A DNA stretch of 64,000 nt from Magnetospirillum sp. XM-1 (lineage in GTDB: Bacteria; Pseudomonadota; Alphaproteobacteria; Rhodospirillales; Magnetospirillaceae): contig NZ_LN997848.1 of the NCBI RefSeq assembly GCF_001511835.1, positions 248,001-312,000 of the forward strand, given 5' to 3'. The notes under the pieces are model-generated. The model made no database searches. It was given only the letters and a program-made list of their open reading frames with translations, and was not told the DNA's origin. The first letter of the stretch is position 1, and the number at the start of each line of letters is the position of its first letter. Of this stretch, positions 28,110 through 38,547 are shown in pieces. The position numbers and the translations under genes were made by a program.

Positions 28110-29513
28110 ATGGCCAAGCCCCGCACGTTGTTCGACAAGATCTGGGACGCCCATCTGGTGGACGTCCAGGATGACGGCACCTGCCTGATCTACATCGACC
28201 GCCACATGGTCCACGAGGTCACCAGCCCGCAGGCCTTCGAGGGCCTGGAGATGTCGGGCCGCAAGGTGCGCCACCCCGAGCTGACGCTGGCCGTCGCCGA
28301 CCATAACGTGCCGACCACCGACCGCTCCAAGGGCATCGAGAACGAAGAGAGCCGGATTCAGGTCGAAACCCTGGAAGCCAACGCGGCCAAGTTCGGCGTC
28401 GAGTACTTCGCCATGGACGACATCCGCCAGGGCGTCGTTCACATCGTCGGGCCCGAGCAGGGCTTCACCCTGCCCGGCACCACCATCGTCTGCGGCGATT
28501 CCCACACCGCCACCCACGGCGCCTTCGGTTCGCTGGCCTTCGGCATCGGCACCTCCGAGGTCGAGCACGTGCTGGCCACCCAGACCCTGGTGCAGAAGCC
28601 CGCCAAGAACATGCGCATCACGGTCAACGGCAAGCCCGGCCCGGGCGTCACCGCCAAGGACATCGTGCTGGCCATCATCGGCAAGATCGGCACCGCCGGC
28701 GGCACCGGCTACGTGGTGGAGTTCGCGGGCGAAGCCATCCGCGACCTGTCCATGGAAGGCCGCATGACCGTCTGCAACATGACCATCGAGGCGGGCGCCC
28801 GCGCCGGCCTGGTGGCGCCTGACGAGAAGACCTTCGCCTATATCGCCGGCAAGCCGCGCGCCCCCAAGGGCGCCGCCTTCGAGGCCGCCGTCACCTACTG
28901 GAAGACCCTGTTCACCGACGAGGGCGCCACGTTCGACGCCGAGATCGAGTTGGACGCCGCCTCCCTGGTGCCGCAGATCACCTGGGGCACCAGCCCCGAG
29001 GACGTCATTCCGATCACCGGCACCGTGCCCAACCCCGCCGACATCAAGGACGAGGCCAAGAAGAAGGCCGTCGAGCGCTCGCTCGAGTACATGGGCCTCG
29101 CCGCGGGCCAGAAGGCCACCGACATCGCCATCGACGTGGTGTTCATCGGCTCTTGCACCAACGGCCGCATCGAGGACTTCCGCGCCGCCGCCGAAATCTT
29201 CAAGGGCCGCAAGGTCGCCAAGGGCGTGCAGGTCCTGGTGGTTCCCGGCTCCGGCCTGGTCAAGGAGCAGGCCGAGGCCGAAGGCCTGGACAAGGTGTTC
29301 CTCGAGGCGGGTGCCGAGTGGCGCGAGCCCGGCTGTTCCATGTGCCTGGCCATGAACGCCGACCAGTTGAAGCCGGGCCAGCGCTCGGCCTCGACCTCGA
29401 ACCGTAATTTCGAGGGCCGTCAGGGCCGCGGCGGGCGCACCCATCTGGTCAGCCCCGCCATGGCCGCCGCCGCCGCCATCACCGGCAAGCTCACCGACGT
29501 TCGCTCGCTGTAA
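28110..29513 (+). CDS. leuC: 3-isopropylmalate dehydratase large subunit
   Basis: A 467-residue aconitase-superfamily subunit that isomerises 2- to 3-isopropylmalate in leucine synthesis. The [4Fe-4S] ligands are Cys349 (SCTNGR), Cys409 and Cys412 (CSMCLAM). The N terminus [12 protein letters not shown] and [12 protein letters not shown] are typical. It is the first gene of leuC-leuD-leuB. Confidence 0.97.
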   Translation: MAKPRTLFDKIWDAHLVDVQDDGTCLIYIDRHMVHEVTSPQAFEGLEMSGRKVRHPELTLAVADHNVPTTDRSKGIENEESRIQVETLEANAAKFGVEYFAMDDIRQGVVHIVGPEQGFTLPGTTIVCGDSHTATHGAFGSLAFGIGTSEVEHVLATQTLVQKPAKNMRITVNGKPGPGVTAKDIVLAIIGKIGTAGGTGYVVEFAGEAIRDLSMEGRMTVCNMTIEAGARAGLVAPDEKTFAYIAGKPRAPKGAAFEAAVTYWKTLFTDEGATFDAEIELDAASLVPQITWGTSPEDVIPITGTVPNPADIKDEAKKKAVERSLEYMGLAAGQKATDIAIDVVFIGSCTNGRIEDFRAAAEIFKGRKVAKGVQVLVVPGSGLVKEQAEAEGLDKVFLEAGAEWREPGCSMCLAMNADQLKPGQRSASTSNRNFEGRQGRGGRTHLVSPAMAAAAAITGKLTDVRSL

Positions 29514-29524
29514 GGGAAACGGAC

Positions 29525-30130
29525 ATGGAAAAGTTCACCGTTCTCACCGGCGTCGCGGCGCCGCTGCCCATGATCAACGTCGACACCGACATGATCATCC
29601 CCAAGCAGTTCCTGAAGACCATCAAGCGCACGGGTCTGGGCAAGAACCTGTTCGACGAGATGCGCTATACCCCCGACGGCAAGGAAGTCGCCGACTTCGT
29701 GCTGAACAAGGCCGCCTACCGCTCCGCCAAGATCCTGGTGGCCGGCGCCAATTTCGGCTGCGGCTCGTCGCGTGAGCATGCCCCCTGGGCCATCGCCGAT
29801 TTCGGCATCCGCTGCGTCATCGCGCCCAGCTTCGCCGACATCTTCTTCAACAACTGCTTCAAGAACGGCATCCTGCCCATCAAGCTGCCGCAGAGCCAAG
29901 TGGACAAGCTGCTGGACGACGCCTCACGCGGCGCCAACGCCATCGTCACCGTTGATCTGGCCAAGCAGGTCATCACCGGTCCCGACGGCGGCTCCATCAG
30001 CTTCGAGGTCGATCCCTTCCGCAAGCATTGCCTGCTGAACGGTCTGGACGACATCGGTTTGACGCTCCAGCGCGAAGGCAAGATCGCGGCGTTTGAAGAA
30101 GCCCGCAAGACCGCCTCGCCCTGGCTGTAG
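29525..30130 (+). CDS. leuD: 3-isopropylmalate dehydratase small subunit
   Basis: A 201-residue protein with the small-subunit motifs [15 protein letters not shown] and [16 protein letters not shown]. It forms the isomerase with LeuC, encoded 11 bp upstream; full length for the family. Confidence 0.97.
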   Translation: MEKFTVLTGVAAPLPMINVDTDMIIPKQFLKTIKRTGLGKNLFDEMRYTPDGKEVADFVLNKAAYRSAKILVAGANFGCGSSREHAPWAIADFGIRCVIAPSFADIFFNNCFKNGILPIKLPQSQVDKLLDDASRGANAIVTVDLAKQVITGPDGGSISFEVDPFRKHCLLNGLDDIGLTLQREGKIAAFEEARKTASPWL

Positions 30131-30226
30131 CCGAGGGAATTCGACTCTTTCCATTGCTTGACGGGGCCGCCCCCAGGCGTTAGGCAGGCATCCGTTCGAT
30201 ATATCTTATATGCTCGGGAGTACAGC

Positions 30227-31336
30227 ATGGCCGCCAAGAAGCTTTTGATCCTTCCCGGTGACGGCATCGGCGTCGAAGTCATGGCGCAGGTCCGCCGGAT
30301 CATCGACTGGATGGCCCGCAAGCGGAAGGTGGAGTTCGAGATCACCGAGGGCCTGATCGGCGGCGCCGCCTACGACGTCCATGGCACTCCCTACCCGGCC
30401 GAGACGCTGGAGGCCGCCCTGGCCGCCGACGCCGTGCTGCTGGGTGCGGTGGGCGGTCCCAAGTGGGACGACCTGCCCTTCGACAAGAAGCCCGAGCGCG
30501 GCCTGCTGGGCATCCGCAAGGACATGGGCCTGTTCGCCAACCTGCGTCCCGCCACCGTGCTGGAAGCCCTGGCCGACGCCTCGACCCTGAAGAACGAAGT
30601 GGTCGCCGGCCTGGACATCATGATCCTGCGCGAGCTGACCGGCGGCCTGTATTTCGGCCAGCCGCGCGGCATCGACACCCTGCCCGACGGCACCCGCAAG
30701 GGCTACAACACCCTGGTCTACACCACGCCCGAGATCCAGCGCATCGGCCGCGTCGCCTTCGACCTGGCGCGTAAGCGCAACAAGAAGCTCTGCTCGGTGG
30801 ACAAGGCCAACGTGCTGGAATGCACCGTGCTGTGGCGCGAAGAGATGATCAAGCTGCAGAAGGAAGAGTTCCCCGACGTGGAGCTCTCCCACATGTACGT
30901 GGACAACGCCGCCATGCAGCTGGTCCGCAATCCCAAGCAGTTCGACGTCATGGTCACCGAGAACATGTTCGGCGACATCCTGTCCGATTGCGCCGCCATG
31001 CTGACCGGCTCGCTGGGCATGCTGCCGTCGGCCTCGCTGGGCGAAGCGGACGCCCAGGGGAAGCGCAAGGCGCTGTACGAGCCCGTCCACGGCTCGGCCC
31101 CCGACATCGCCGGCAAGGACATGGCCAACCCGCTGGCCACCATCATGTCCTTCGCCATGTGCCTGCGCTACTCGTTCGACATGGCCGCCGAGGCCGATTT
31201 GATCGAGACCGCCGTCAAGAACGTCCTGAAGGGCGGCCTGCGCACCGCTGACATCATGCAGCCCGGCAAGGCCAAGGTCTCCACCACCGTCATGGGCGAG
31301 GCCGTGGTCCGCGAGCTGGACAAGCTGAACGCCTGA
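30227..31336 (+). CDS. leuB: 3-isopropylmalate dehydrogenase
   Basis: A 369-residue NAD-dependent decarboxylating dehydrogenase. Motifs: LPGDGIG near the N terminus, [21 protein letters not shown] and the cofactor region [13 protein letters not shown]. Start ATG 30227 has GGGAG about 7 nt upstream; the open frame from 30158 adds unrelated residues. It lies 96 bp after leuD, with a strong terminator downstream. Confidence 0.97.
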   Translation: MAAKKLLILPGDGIGVEVMAQVRRIIDWMARKRKVEFEITEGLIGGAAYDVHGTPYPAETLEAALAADAVLLGAVGGPKWDDLPFDKKPERGLLGIRKDMGLFANLRPATVLEALADASTLKNEVVAGLDIMILRELTGGLYFGQPRGIDTLPDGTRKGYNTLVYTTPEIQRIGRVAFDLARKRNKKLCSVDKANVLECTVLWREEMIKLQKEEFPDVELSHMYVDNAAMQLVRNPKQFDVMVTENMFGDILSDCAAMLTGSLGMLPSASLGEADAQGKRKALYEPVHGSAPDIAGKDMANPLATIMSFAMCLRYSFDMAAEADLIETAVKNVLKGGLRTADIMQPGKAKVSTTVMGEAVVRELDKLNA

Positions 31337-31365
31337 TCCTTTCCGGATCTCGCCACACGACGAGG

Positions 31366-31398
31366 CGGCGGCCCCCATGGGGCCGCCGTTATCGTTTC
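31366..31398 (+). terminator. Intrinsic terminator after leuB
   Basis: CGGCGGCCCC (31366-31375), loop CAT, GGGGCCGCCG (31379-31388), then TTATCGTTT. Perfect 10-bp GC stem, 29 bp after the leuB stop. Confidence 0.85.
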
Positions 31399-31567
31399 TG
31401 GCCCCCCCACTCGCGCCAACGGCAATCAAAAGCATCTGGCGATAATTTATCGTCTATTTTAGAGTCTTGCTCGCCCACGCCATATTTCCAATAATTGCTT
31501 TTCCTGACTGCGCATCGCGTAAAAAAGGTCTCTTTTCCGCCGCGTTGCCCGGACTAGGGGGGAAAGC

Positions 31568-34258
31568 ATGGGACGAAACATCATCGTCTTCGCCGACGGC
31601 ACGGGCAACAGCGCCGCCAGCACCACCAAGACCAATGTCTGGCGCCTTTACCAGGCGCTCGACCTCACCGATGGCAACCAATTGGCGGCCTTCGCGGACG
31701 GCGTCGGCACTTCGTCGTTCATGCCCGAAAAGATCCTGGGCCTCGGCCTTGGCTTCGGGGTCAAAGGCAACGTGCTCGCCCTCTACAAGTTCCTCTGCCG
31801 CAATTATCGCCCCGGCGACAAGATCTATGCCTTCGGCTTCAGCCGTGGGGCGTTCACCATCCGAATTCTCAACGGCCTGCTCGCCCGGGAAGGGCTCGTC
31901 ACCTACAACGAGTCCGAGGTGGAACTGTGGCACAACGCCCGCGCCGCCTACCGCCGTTTCCGCATGGCGGCCTTCCGGCGCGGCGGTCTGGCCACGATCC
32001 TCGGTACCGTCATGGGGCTTCTGGCCGACGCCACATGGTGGGGCGCGCGCAAGGCGAGCAATCTGCGCTCGTGGGCCGAGGTGGAGCAAGACACCCTGAG
32101 CCAGGACCGGGGCCCCGGACAGGTCCAGGTGGAATTCCTAGGGCTATGGGACACGGTCTCGGCTTATGGCCTGCCCATTGCCGAGTTGACCCGGTTCGTC
32201 GACACGTGGATCTTTCCCATGTCGTTTTCCGACACCACGCTGCCCGACAATGTCCAGTACGGACGGCAGGCGCTCAGCCTGGACGACGAACGCGAGACCT
32301 TCCATCCCATCCCCTGGGATGAGGGCGGGGCGGCGCGCCCGACCGGGCGTCCACTGGGCGGTGAAAAGCTCCTGCAGGTGTGGTTCGCCGGCGCCCACGC
32401 CAATGTCGGAGGCGGCTATCCCGATGACGGCCTGGCGCACGTCCCGTTGTGCTGGATGATCGACCAGGCCGCCAACAAGGGTTTGCGCTTTATGTCGTCG
32501 CTGGTGGCCGGCTATCGCGCCGTCGCCTCGGAATGCGGCCCCATCTACGATTCCCGCGGCGGCGGCGGGGTCTTTTACCGCTATCAACCGCGCGACCTTC
32601 ACCAGTTGATGAAGGGCGCCCGTCCACTGATCGACGGCAGCGTGTTCCGTCGCCTGGCCAACGGCAACGACCGCTATGCTCCGCTGCCACTGACCATGGA
32701 TGCCGACGTGCTGACCACCTCCGGCACGGCCTATCCCTTGACGGCATGTCCCACCTTTGCCGTAGGAAACATGCCGGTCGCCACCCTGACCTCCGACGGC
32801 CGGACAGCGGCCGCCATTCCCGTTCCGCCGATTCCCGACGATCGCGACCAGGAAATGGGCGACGCCGTTGCCCGAACCATGACCGCCGTGACCAAACGGC
32901 AGGCAAACGACCCGCAACTCGGCGGGGCTCCCGCCGGCACTCTGTTTCGCAGGGAGCGCGACGGGACGATGAATATCGTCTGGTGGCGTCGCGTCGTGTA
33001 TTTCTCGACGCTGGGCTGCTTTCTTACCCTCCTTGCTTATCCGCTGATCGGCGAGGCCATATCGTCAGCCATAGACTCCGTCCGCATTTCGCTGATGAAC
33101 TGGTTAGACCTGCACCACGGCGATGGCCGGGCCAGCAACGCGGCCGACGGAATCGGCTGGGGGCTCAGATGGTTGTTCGTCATGGCCCAGGATGTGCTGC
33201 CCGATGCGGCCACCCTTTGGCTGAAAAGCTTCGCCAATGCCCCGAACACCGCCGGCACGCTGCTGCTGGCCGGCTTCGCCCTGATCAGCCATAGCCGGCA
33301 TCTGCAGATGAAAATCCGCGATCGGGTTCGGGTCAGCTGGTTGAGCGATCAGCCGCCGGAACACGGCCATAAGGAACTGATGAGCATCGCCTGGGGCGTG
33401 TTCTGGCTGCTGCTGGGCGTGACGATCCTGCTGCGCGGCGGCGAAACCATCTCCTGGGTCGCGCTGTCCGCCCTGATCCTTGGAACCATCGTCCTCGCCC
33501 GCGCCTTCGCCCCCCGCAGGATAGAGCGGATCGACGGCATCGCCCGCTTCTTCCGAACCAATTCCCTGGTGGGCTGCATTTCGGCGTTCTGGTCGTCGCA
33601 GATATTCCCGTTCGTGTTCTTCCTCGGGCTGTTCATCGGACTGGTGGTGGTTCCCGGCCCGCACGTCCTGTTTGCGCTTCGCGACGCCACCGGCCAATTC
33701 TGCCGGGCGTCCGACGGCCACGCCCCCGACGATTTTGAAACCCGCCACTTCTGCTGGGACGCGGGAGTCAAGGCGGTGTCCGGCCGCCGCTACATCATAA
33801 CCCTGACCCTGCCCCCCGACATGGACTGGTTCGATCAGGCGATTCACACCGATCCCCTCGGCTTCCCCAGTGAAGGCGTCATGCACGCCAACATCTTCAA
33901 GCGCCACTGGGGGGCCCGTTGGTTCCAACCCATCGCCAGGATCGGCGAAAGCGGCAACGACGAATACGTCCTCGAGCCGGAGGAGACCGAACTGGCCGCC
34001 GCCGACGGCGGGGTCATCCGGCGGGTTCCCAAGGAGTTCTGCCCGTTCGAGGTGATCGGCGACGATCTCGCCCTGCAGGAGACCAAGGCCCATCCGCGAC
34101 TGACGAGCCGCATCGTCACCTATGAGATCAGAGCCCGCACCAGCGGCCGGCTTTACCTCTACGTCAACGACGCCATCGGCTTCCCGTTCGTCGCGACCAA
34201 CCGGTTCTACGCCAACAACAAGGGCAGCGCCAAGGTGAGCGTCGCGGAACGCTTCTAG
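31568..34258 (+). CDS. DUF2235 alpha/beta-hydrolase protein with membrane-spanning C-terminal half
   Basis: An 896-residue protein. Residues 1 to about 310 form a DUF2235 domain, the fold of type VI phospholipase effectors of the Tle1 type. It has FADGTGN near the start, the nucleophile elbow GFSRG with Ser92, FLGLWDTVSAYG, and GAHANVGGGYPDDGLAHVP with His277. The middle and C-terminal part has four to five hydrophobic segments (about 476-498, 563-578, 603-622, 628-648, 677-702) and a final soluble domain of about 190 residues. It is a predicted membrane-anchored lipase or esterase; the substrate is unknown. There is no secretion apparatus, VgrG or immunity gene nearby, so I do not call it a T6SS effector. 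The preceding 230 bp are AT-rich for this genome. Confidence 0.85.
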   Translation: MGRNIIVFADGTGNSAASTTKTNVWRLYQALDLTDGNQLAAFADGVGTSSFMPEKILGLGLGFGVKGNVLALYKFLCRNYRPGDKIYAFGFSRGAFTIRILNGLLAREGLVTYNESEVELWHNARAAYRRFRMAAFRRGGLATILGTVMGLLADATWWGARKASNLRSWAEVEQDTLSQDRGPGQVQVEFLGLWDTVSAYGLPIAELTRFVDTWIFPMSFSDTTLPDNVQYGRQALSLDDERETFHPIPWDEGGAARPTGRPLGGEKLLQVWFAGAHANVGGGYPDDGLAHVPLCWMIDQAANKGLRFMSSLVAGYRAVASECGPIYDSRGGGGVFYRYQPRDLHQLMKGARPLIDGSVFRRLANGNDRYAPLPLTMDADVLTTSGTAYPLTACPTFAVGNMPVATLTSDGRTAAAIPVPPIPDDRDQEMGDAVARTMTAVTKRQANDPQLGGAPAGTLFRRERDGTMNIVWWRRVVYFSTLGCFLTLLAYPLIGEAISSAIDSVRISLMNWLDLHHGDGRASNAADGIGWGLRWLFVMAQDVLPDAATLWLKSFANAPNTAGTLLLAGFALISHSRHLQMKIRDRVRVSWLSDQPPEHGHKELMSIAWGVFWLLLGVTILLRGGETISWVALSALILGTIVLARAFAPRRIERIDGIARFFRTNSLVGCISAFWSSQIFPFVFFLGLFIGLVVVPGPHVLFALRDATGQFCRASDGHAPDDFETRHFCWDAGVKAVSGRRYIITLTLPPDMDWFDQAIHTDPLGFPSEGVMHANIFKRHWGARWFQPIARIGESGNDEYVLEPEETELAAADGGVIRRVPKEFCPFEVIGDDLALQETKAHPRLTSRIVTYEIRARTSGRLYLYVNDAIGFPFVATNRFYANNKGSAKVSVAERF

Positions 34259-34291
34259 AGCACCGCGCGTTAAATCAGAAGCACCCCTTTG

Positions 34292-34388
34292 CGTCATGGC
34301 CGGACTCGACCCGGCCATCCACGTGGAGCCGTTCGGTACGGTGCCAGGTGGAGCCACGTGGATGCCCGGAACAAGTCCGGGCATGACG
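34292..34388. repeat. Dispersed palindromic repeat, long form, copy B
   Basis: Bounded by CGTCAT and ATGACG like copy A, with arms GGCCGGACTCGACCCGGCC and GCCCGGAACAAGTCCGGGC. About 40 bp between the arms carry CCACGTGG twice. It lies just downstream of the DUF2235 gene. Confidence 0.85.
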
Positions 34389-34479
34389 AGAGTGGGAACG
34401 GTGCAGATTTACGGCTTGGAGCTTCTAGAGTCTGTCCGAGTTAGGTTGAAGCTCTTGACCTCGTCGTCCCGGACTTGAT

Positions 34480-34800
34480 CCGTCACCCCGGCTCAAGACC
34501 ACGGCTGTCCGGTTTAATTTGAGGCGGCAGACGTGGAGTCATGAGACACGGATGTCACGGATGCGGTGCTTCCCACCGCTCACGGATAAACACGGAAATG
34601 CTCTCGTTTCCGCCGACCTCCCCGCCCCGGCCCCAGGATGACCATATGGGATTTCCATAATCCGTGATCATCCGTGGCCGCGAAGCGGCATCCGTGTCCA
34701 TCCGTGTTCCATGACCAGATGAAACCCGCATTGGCTCCGCCATTCGGGGCTCTCATGGAAATTTAAACCGGACAGCAGTGGCTCAAGGCCAGGGTGACGG
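34480..34800. repeat. 321-bp inverted-repeat (MITE-like) element
   Basis: Terminal 41-bp arms (34480-34520 and 34760-34800) are inverted copies matching at 32 of 41 positions. The inner end GCTGTCCGGTTTAA and the outer end CCGTCACCC are identical, and most mismatches fall in a six-base loop (TCAAGA against CTTGAG). The inside carries a second inverted repeat of CACGGAT motifs. There is no transposase. Confidence 0.75.
34545..34710. repeat. CACGGAT-type inverted repeat, copy 1
   Basis: The left end reads GACACGGATGTCACGGATGC, and the right end read on the other strand is the near-identical GAACACGGATGGACACGG continuing ATGC. A related element lies at 46941-47065. Confidence 0.8.
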
Positions 34801-34825
34801 GCGAGGAGGCGGATTCGGACGGAGG

Positions 34826-35254
34826 CTACTGCCCGTCGTCCCCGTCGGAGGGGAAATCGTCCTCGGCCGGGGCATGGTCGATGTCGCGGCGGACTTCCGG
34901 GGAATTGAGGATCGAGTCGATCCTGGACGCGGTGTCGAAGGTGGTGTCTTCCTGGAACCACAGGTCCGGCACGGCGCGCAGTTCGACCATGCGGGCGATT
35001 TCGTGGCGCAGGAAGGCCTTGGCGCGCTTCATGCCCTCTAAGATGGGCTTCACGTCGCCACCGCCCAGGGGAACCATGAAAACGGTGGCGTTCCGCAAGT
35101 CGGGGCTGACCCGGACCTCGGTGACGGTGATGGCGCGGTTCTGGAGATCGGGATCGCGGAACTCGCCGCGCTCGATCACCATGGCGATGGCGTGGCGCAG
35201 TTCCTCGCCGACGCGAAGCTGGCGCTGGGACGGTGGCTTGGCACCCCGGCTCAT
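34826..35254 (-). CDS. rbfA: 30S ribosome-binding factor A
   Basis: A 142-residue KH-fold protein (QRQLRVGEELRHAIAMVIERGEFRDP start, VTEVRVSPDLRNATVFMV core, PDLWFQEDTTFDTASRID) required for 16S 5'-end maturation and cold growth. The acidic C-terminal tail is normal for the family. Last gene of the rimP-nusA-ylxR-infB-rbfA operon, 36 bp after infB. Confidence 0.95.
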   Translation of the reverse strand: MSRGAKPPSQRQLRVGEELRHAIAMVIERGEFRDPDLQNRAITVTEVRVSPDLRNATVFMVPLGGGDVKPILEGMKRAKAFLRHEIARMVELRAVPDLWFQEDTTFDTASRIDSILNSPEVRRDIDHAPAEDDFPSDGDDGQ

Positions 35255-35290
35255 GGCAATGACCTTGCTGCGAGGAACACGGTCACCCTG

Positions 35291-37909
35291 TTACAGGGTG
35301 ACCGCGATCTCCTCGATCTCGAAGCATTCGATGACGTCGCCGACACGGATGTCTTCGTAATTGGTGAAGGACATGCCGCACTCGTAGCCCTCGCGCACTT
35401 CCTTGACGTCGTCCTTGAAGCGCTTGAGCTGGCCAAGATCGCCGGTGTGGATGACCACGTTGTCGCGCAGCAGGCGCACCTTGGAGCCGCGCTTGACGAT
35501 GCCCTCGGTGATCATGCAGCCCGCCACCTTGCCGACCTTGGTGATGTTGAACACCTCGCGGATGGACGCGTAGCCCAGGAACTTCTCGCGCAGTTCCGGC
35601 GCCAGCATGCCAGAGAGCATCTTCTTCAGGTCGTCGGTGACGTCGTAGATGATCGAGTAGTAGCGGATATCCACGCCGTCGCGCCGGGCCATGTCGCGGG
35701 CCTGGGGATTGGCGCGGACGTTGAAGCCGATCAACAGGCCGTTGGAGGCCTTGGCCAGCGTGATGTCCGACTCGTTGATGGCGCCCACGGCGGCATGCAG
35801 GATGCGCACCTTGACGTTCTCGTTGCCCATCTTCTCCAGCGTGGAGGAGATAGCTTCGATGGAGCCTTGCACGTCGCCCTTGATGACCACGGGCAGTTCC
35901 TGGGCCTCACCCGACTTGATGGCGGAGAACATCTGCTCGAGCGTGCCGCGCTGGGCCAGCTTGGCCTTGGCCTCGCGGTCCATGCGCTGGCGGTAGCCGG
36001 CGATCTCGCGGGCGCGGGCCTCGTCCTCGACGGTGATGAAGTCGTCGCCGGCGGCGGGCGTACCCTGCAGGCCCAGCACCTCGACCGGGGTGGAGGGACC
36101 GGCTTCCTTGATGGAATTGCCGTGGTCGTCCACCAGGGCGCGGACGCGGCCCCATTCGGCGCCGGCCACGAAGACCTCGCCCACCTTCAGCGTACCCTTC
36201 TGGACCAGCACGGTAGCCACCGAGCCGCGGCCCTTTTCCATCTTGGCCTCGACCACGACGCCCTGGGCGGCGCGGCTCGGATTAGCCTTGAGGTCGAGGA
36301 TTTCGGCCTGGAGCAGAATGGCTTCTTCCAGCTTCTCGAGGTTCATGCGCTTCTTGGCGGAGACCTCGATGGCCAGCACGTCGCCGCCCAGTTCCTCGGT
36401 CACCAGTTCGTGCTGCAGCAGCTCCTGGCGGACCTTGTCGGGGGTGGCGCCCGGCTTGTCGATCTTGTTGATGGCGACGATGATCGGCACGCCGGCGGCC
36501 TTGGCGTGGCGGATGGCTTCAACCGTCTGCGGCATGATGCCGTCGTCGGCGGCCACCACCAGCACCACGATGTCGGTCACCTTGGCGCCGCGGGCGCGCA
36601 TGGCGGTGAAGGCTTCGTGGCCGGGAGTGTCGATGAAGGTGATCTTGTCACCCGAGCTCATGGTCACCTGATAGGCGCCGATGTGCTGGGTGATGCCGCC
36701 GGCTTCGCCCGACACCACGTCGGTGGCGCGCAGCGCGTCGAGCAGCGAGGTCTTGCCGTGGTCGACGTGGCCCATGACGGTGACCACCGGCGGACGGGTG
36801 AACAGCGCCTCGTCGGTGTCGGCCTCGCCCTCCAGGCCGACCAGGACGTCGGCTTCGGACACGCGCTTCATGTTGTGGCCGAATTCGGTCACCACCAGCT
36901 CGGCGGTGTCGGCGTCGATGTTCTGGTTGATGGTGGCCATCACGCCGAGGCGCATCAGGCACTTGATCACGTCGGCGCCGCGCACCGCCATGCGGTTGGC
37001 CAGCTCCTGGACCGTGATGCTCTCGGGCACGATCACCTCGCGGATGACCTTTTCCGAACCCTTCTGCATGTGCTTCAGGCGCTCGCGCTCGCGGGCGCGC
37101 TTGACGGCGGCCAGCGACCGGCCGCGCTCGGAGCGGTCGTCGTCGGTCAGCGCGTCGGTGATGGTCAGCTTGCCGGTGCGGCGGCGCGGCTCGGTGCGCT
37201 TGACCGGGGCGGGCTTGTGGGCGGCGGCGCGCTTCTTGGCGCGCTCCTCTTCCTCTTCCTCTTCCTCGGTGCGGCCACGCGGGGCGGCGGGCGCGTCACC
37301 GACCGGAGCGGCGGTGGCAGCCGCAGGCTTGGGCTGGGCCGGAGCGACGGCGGCGGCGGGAGCCGGGGCGGCAGGCGCGGCAGCGGCCGGAGCGGCGGCC
37401 TCGACCGGGGCGGCCTCTTCCGGCTCGGGCTCGGGCTGGGGTTCGGCGGCGCGACGGGCGGCCTCTTCCTCGGCGAGGCGAGCGGCCTCTTCCTCGGCGG
37501 CGCGGGCGGCCTCTTCCTCCGCAGCGTGGCGGATGGCCTCTTCCTCGGCGCGGGCGCGGAGCTCCTCCTCGTGGCGCAGAGCGTCCTGCAGCGCCTTGGC
37601 GCGGGCGGCCTTCTCATTGTTGGTCAGGTCGTGGGCGCTGGCGGCGCGCGTCGCGGCCTCCACCTTGGCCACGGCGGCGGCCAGGTCGGCCTCGGCGACG
37701 GAATGGACGCCGTCCTTGACCTCGTGCATGGCGCCGCCGGCGCTGGAGAAGGTGCGCTTCTTGCGGACCTCGACGGTCACCACCTTGGATCGTCCATGGG
37801 AGAAGCTCTGCCGGACCTGGCCGGTCTCGACGGTCTTCTTCAGCTCCAGCTTACCCGGCTGGGTCAGCTTCAGCGGGGCCTTACGGTCTTGATCCTGAGA
37901 ATCGCTCAT
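35291..37909 (-). CDS. infB: Translation initiation factor IF-2
   Basis: An 872-residue GTPase that places initiator tRNA on the ribosome. The N-terminal third (about 60-250) is a charged Ala/Glu/Arg-rich and Pro/Ala-rich region, variable in all bacteria. An IF2 N-domain (about 300-350) precedes the G domain with [11 protein letters not shown] (about 377-387), DTPGHEAF and NKIDKP, then domains II, III and the C-terminal fMet-tRNA-binding domain ending [12 protein letters not shown]. Opposite-strand long frames here are shadows created by GC bias. Confidence 0.98.
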   Translation of the reverse strand: MSDSQDQDRKAPLKLTQPGKLELKKTVETGQVRQSFSHGRSKVVTVEVRKKRTFSSAGGAMHEVKDGVHSVAEADLAAAVAKVEAATRAASAHDLTNNEKAARAKALQDALRHEEELRARAEEEAIRHAAEEEAARAAEEEAARLAEEEAARRAAEPQPEPEPEEAAPVEAAAPAAAAPAAPAPAAAVAPAQPKPAAATAAPVGDAPAAPRGRTEEEEEEEERAKKRAAAHKPAPVKRTEPRRRTGKLTITDALTDDDRSERGRSLAAVKRARERERLKHMQKGSEKVIREVIVPESITVQELANRMAVRGADVIKCLMRLGVMATINQNIDADTAELVVTEFGHNMKRVSEADVLVGLEGEADTDEALFTRPPVVTVMGHVDHGKTSLLDALRATDVVSGEAGGITQHIGAYQVTMSSGDKITFIDTPGHEAFTAMRARGAKVTDIVVLVVAADDGIMPQTVEAIRHAKAAGVPIIVAINKIDKPGATPDKVRQELLQHELVTEELGGDVLAIEVSAKKRMNLEKLEEAILLQAEILDLKANPSRAAQGVVVEAKMEKGRGSVATVLVQKGTLKVGEVFVAGAEWGRVRALVDDHGNSIKEAGPSTPVEVLGLQGTPAAGDDFITVEDEARAREIAGYRQRMDREAKAKLAQRGTLEQMFSAIKSGEAQELPVVIKGDVQGSIEAISSTLEKMGNENVKVRILHAAVGAINESDITLAKASNGLLIGFNVRANPQARDMARRDGVDIRYYSIIYDVTDDLKKMLSGMLAPELREKFLGYASIREVFNITKVGKVAGCMITEGIVKRGSKVRLLRDNVVIHTGDLGQLKRFKDDVKEVREGYECGMSFTNYEDIRVGDVIECFEIEEIAVTL

Positions 37910-37936
37910 GTACGACTTCGTCTCTTCTGCAAAAAA

Positions 37937-38536
37937 TCATCCACGGAAACCGGCAAGCAACGCCGCGTCATCCTTGAGACGCTGCGCCAGCCTGCCCGGA
38001 GACACGCAGACATGAACGGCCGCATCACGGCCAAAAACGGTGCCTAACTCAGCCCCGTCGAAAAGCTCGATCACCGGCACGCCGGGCGCCATGGCCTGGA
38101 CCTTGGCGCGCCCGTCGCGGGCGGCGTCGCGGGCCCCTAGAACCAAGGCGGCGCGGCGAGACTTGATCTCGGCGCTCACCTTCTCAAATCCACAGACCGC
38201 CTGACCGGCGCGGCGCGCCAGGCCCAGGATATCCAGGCAACGGCGCGCCAGAAGCGCTTCGATCCGGTCCGCCAGACCCTCGGGCACCACGACCGGGCGG
38301 CGGGCCGCCCGGGCGAAGGACCGTTTGGCCACGGCCGTATTTACCACATCCCGGCTGGCGCTCAACCAGATTCCCCGTCCCGGCAATTCATGGCCGGGGT
38401 CTGGAAACAGCGTACCATCGGGCGCCACGGCGAACCGCAGCAATTCCGACTTGGGGCGGACCTGGCCGGTGACCACGCAGCGGCGCTGCGGTCCGGTCCC
38501 CTCGTCATACTCGTCCTCGTCGGGGAGGTCGGCCAT
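37937..38536 (-). CDS. YlxR-family RNA-binding protein fused to an L7Ae-like domain
   Basis: A 199-residue protein. Residues about 15-95 form the DUF448/YlxR fold (RRCVVTGQVRPKSELLRF and PGRGIWLSASR), and residues about 100-190 an L7Ae/L30e-like domain (LDILGLARRAGQAVCGFEKV, AALVLGARDAA). This fusion is usual between nusA and infB in alphaproteobacteria; the role is probably RNA or RNase P binding and transcriptional tuning. Start ATG 38536 has AAGGAGG about 6 nt upstream and follows the nusA stop by 11 bp. Confidence 0.93.
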   Translation of the reverse strand: MADLPDEDEYDEGTGPQRRCVVTGQVRPKSELLRFAVAPDGTLFPDPGHELPGRGIWLSASRDVVNTAVAKRSFARAARRPVVVPEGLADRIEALLARRCLDILGLARRAGQAVCGFEKVSAEIKSRRAALVLGARDAARDGRAKVQAMAPGVPVIELFDGAELGTVFGRDAAVHVCVSPGRLAQRLKDDAALLAGFRG

Positions 38537-38547
38537 GCCGAGCCTCC

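Larger units (their letters stand above)
34259..34825. other. Gene-free region filled with palindromic repeats
   Basis: 567 bp between convergent genes with no plausible coding sequence. It contains the long-form dispersed repeat (34292-34388), a degenerate partial copy near 34465-34490, and a 321-bp inverted-repeat element (34480-34800) that encloses a second repeat with CACGGAT motifs. Open frames here are repeat-derived. Confidence 0.85.

Noticed and set aside
31440..31452. Small palindrome CGATAA-T-TTATCG upstream of the DUF2235 gene
   Set aside because: Only 13 bp and a single occurrence, so it cannot be separated from chance in an AT-rich stretch.
34465..34490. Fifth copy of the CGTCAT-bounded repeat
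   Set aside because: Only one degenerate arm is present and the outer boundaries are missing; mentioned as partial only.
35192..38047. 951-residue plus-strand open frame opposite infB
   Set aside because: Antisense shadow of infB; the composition is Gly/Ala/Leu/His-rich and the frame follows infB codon third positions.
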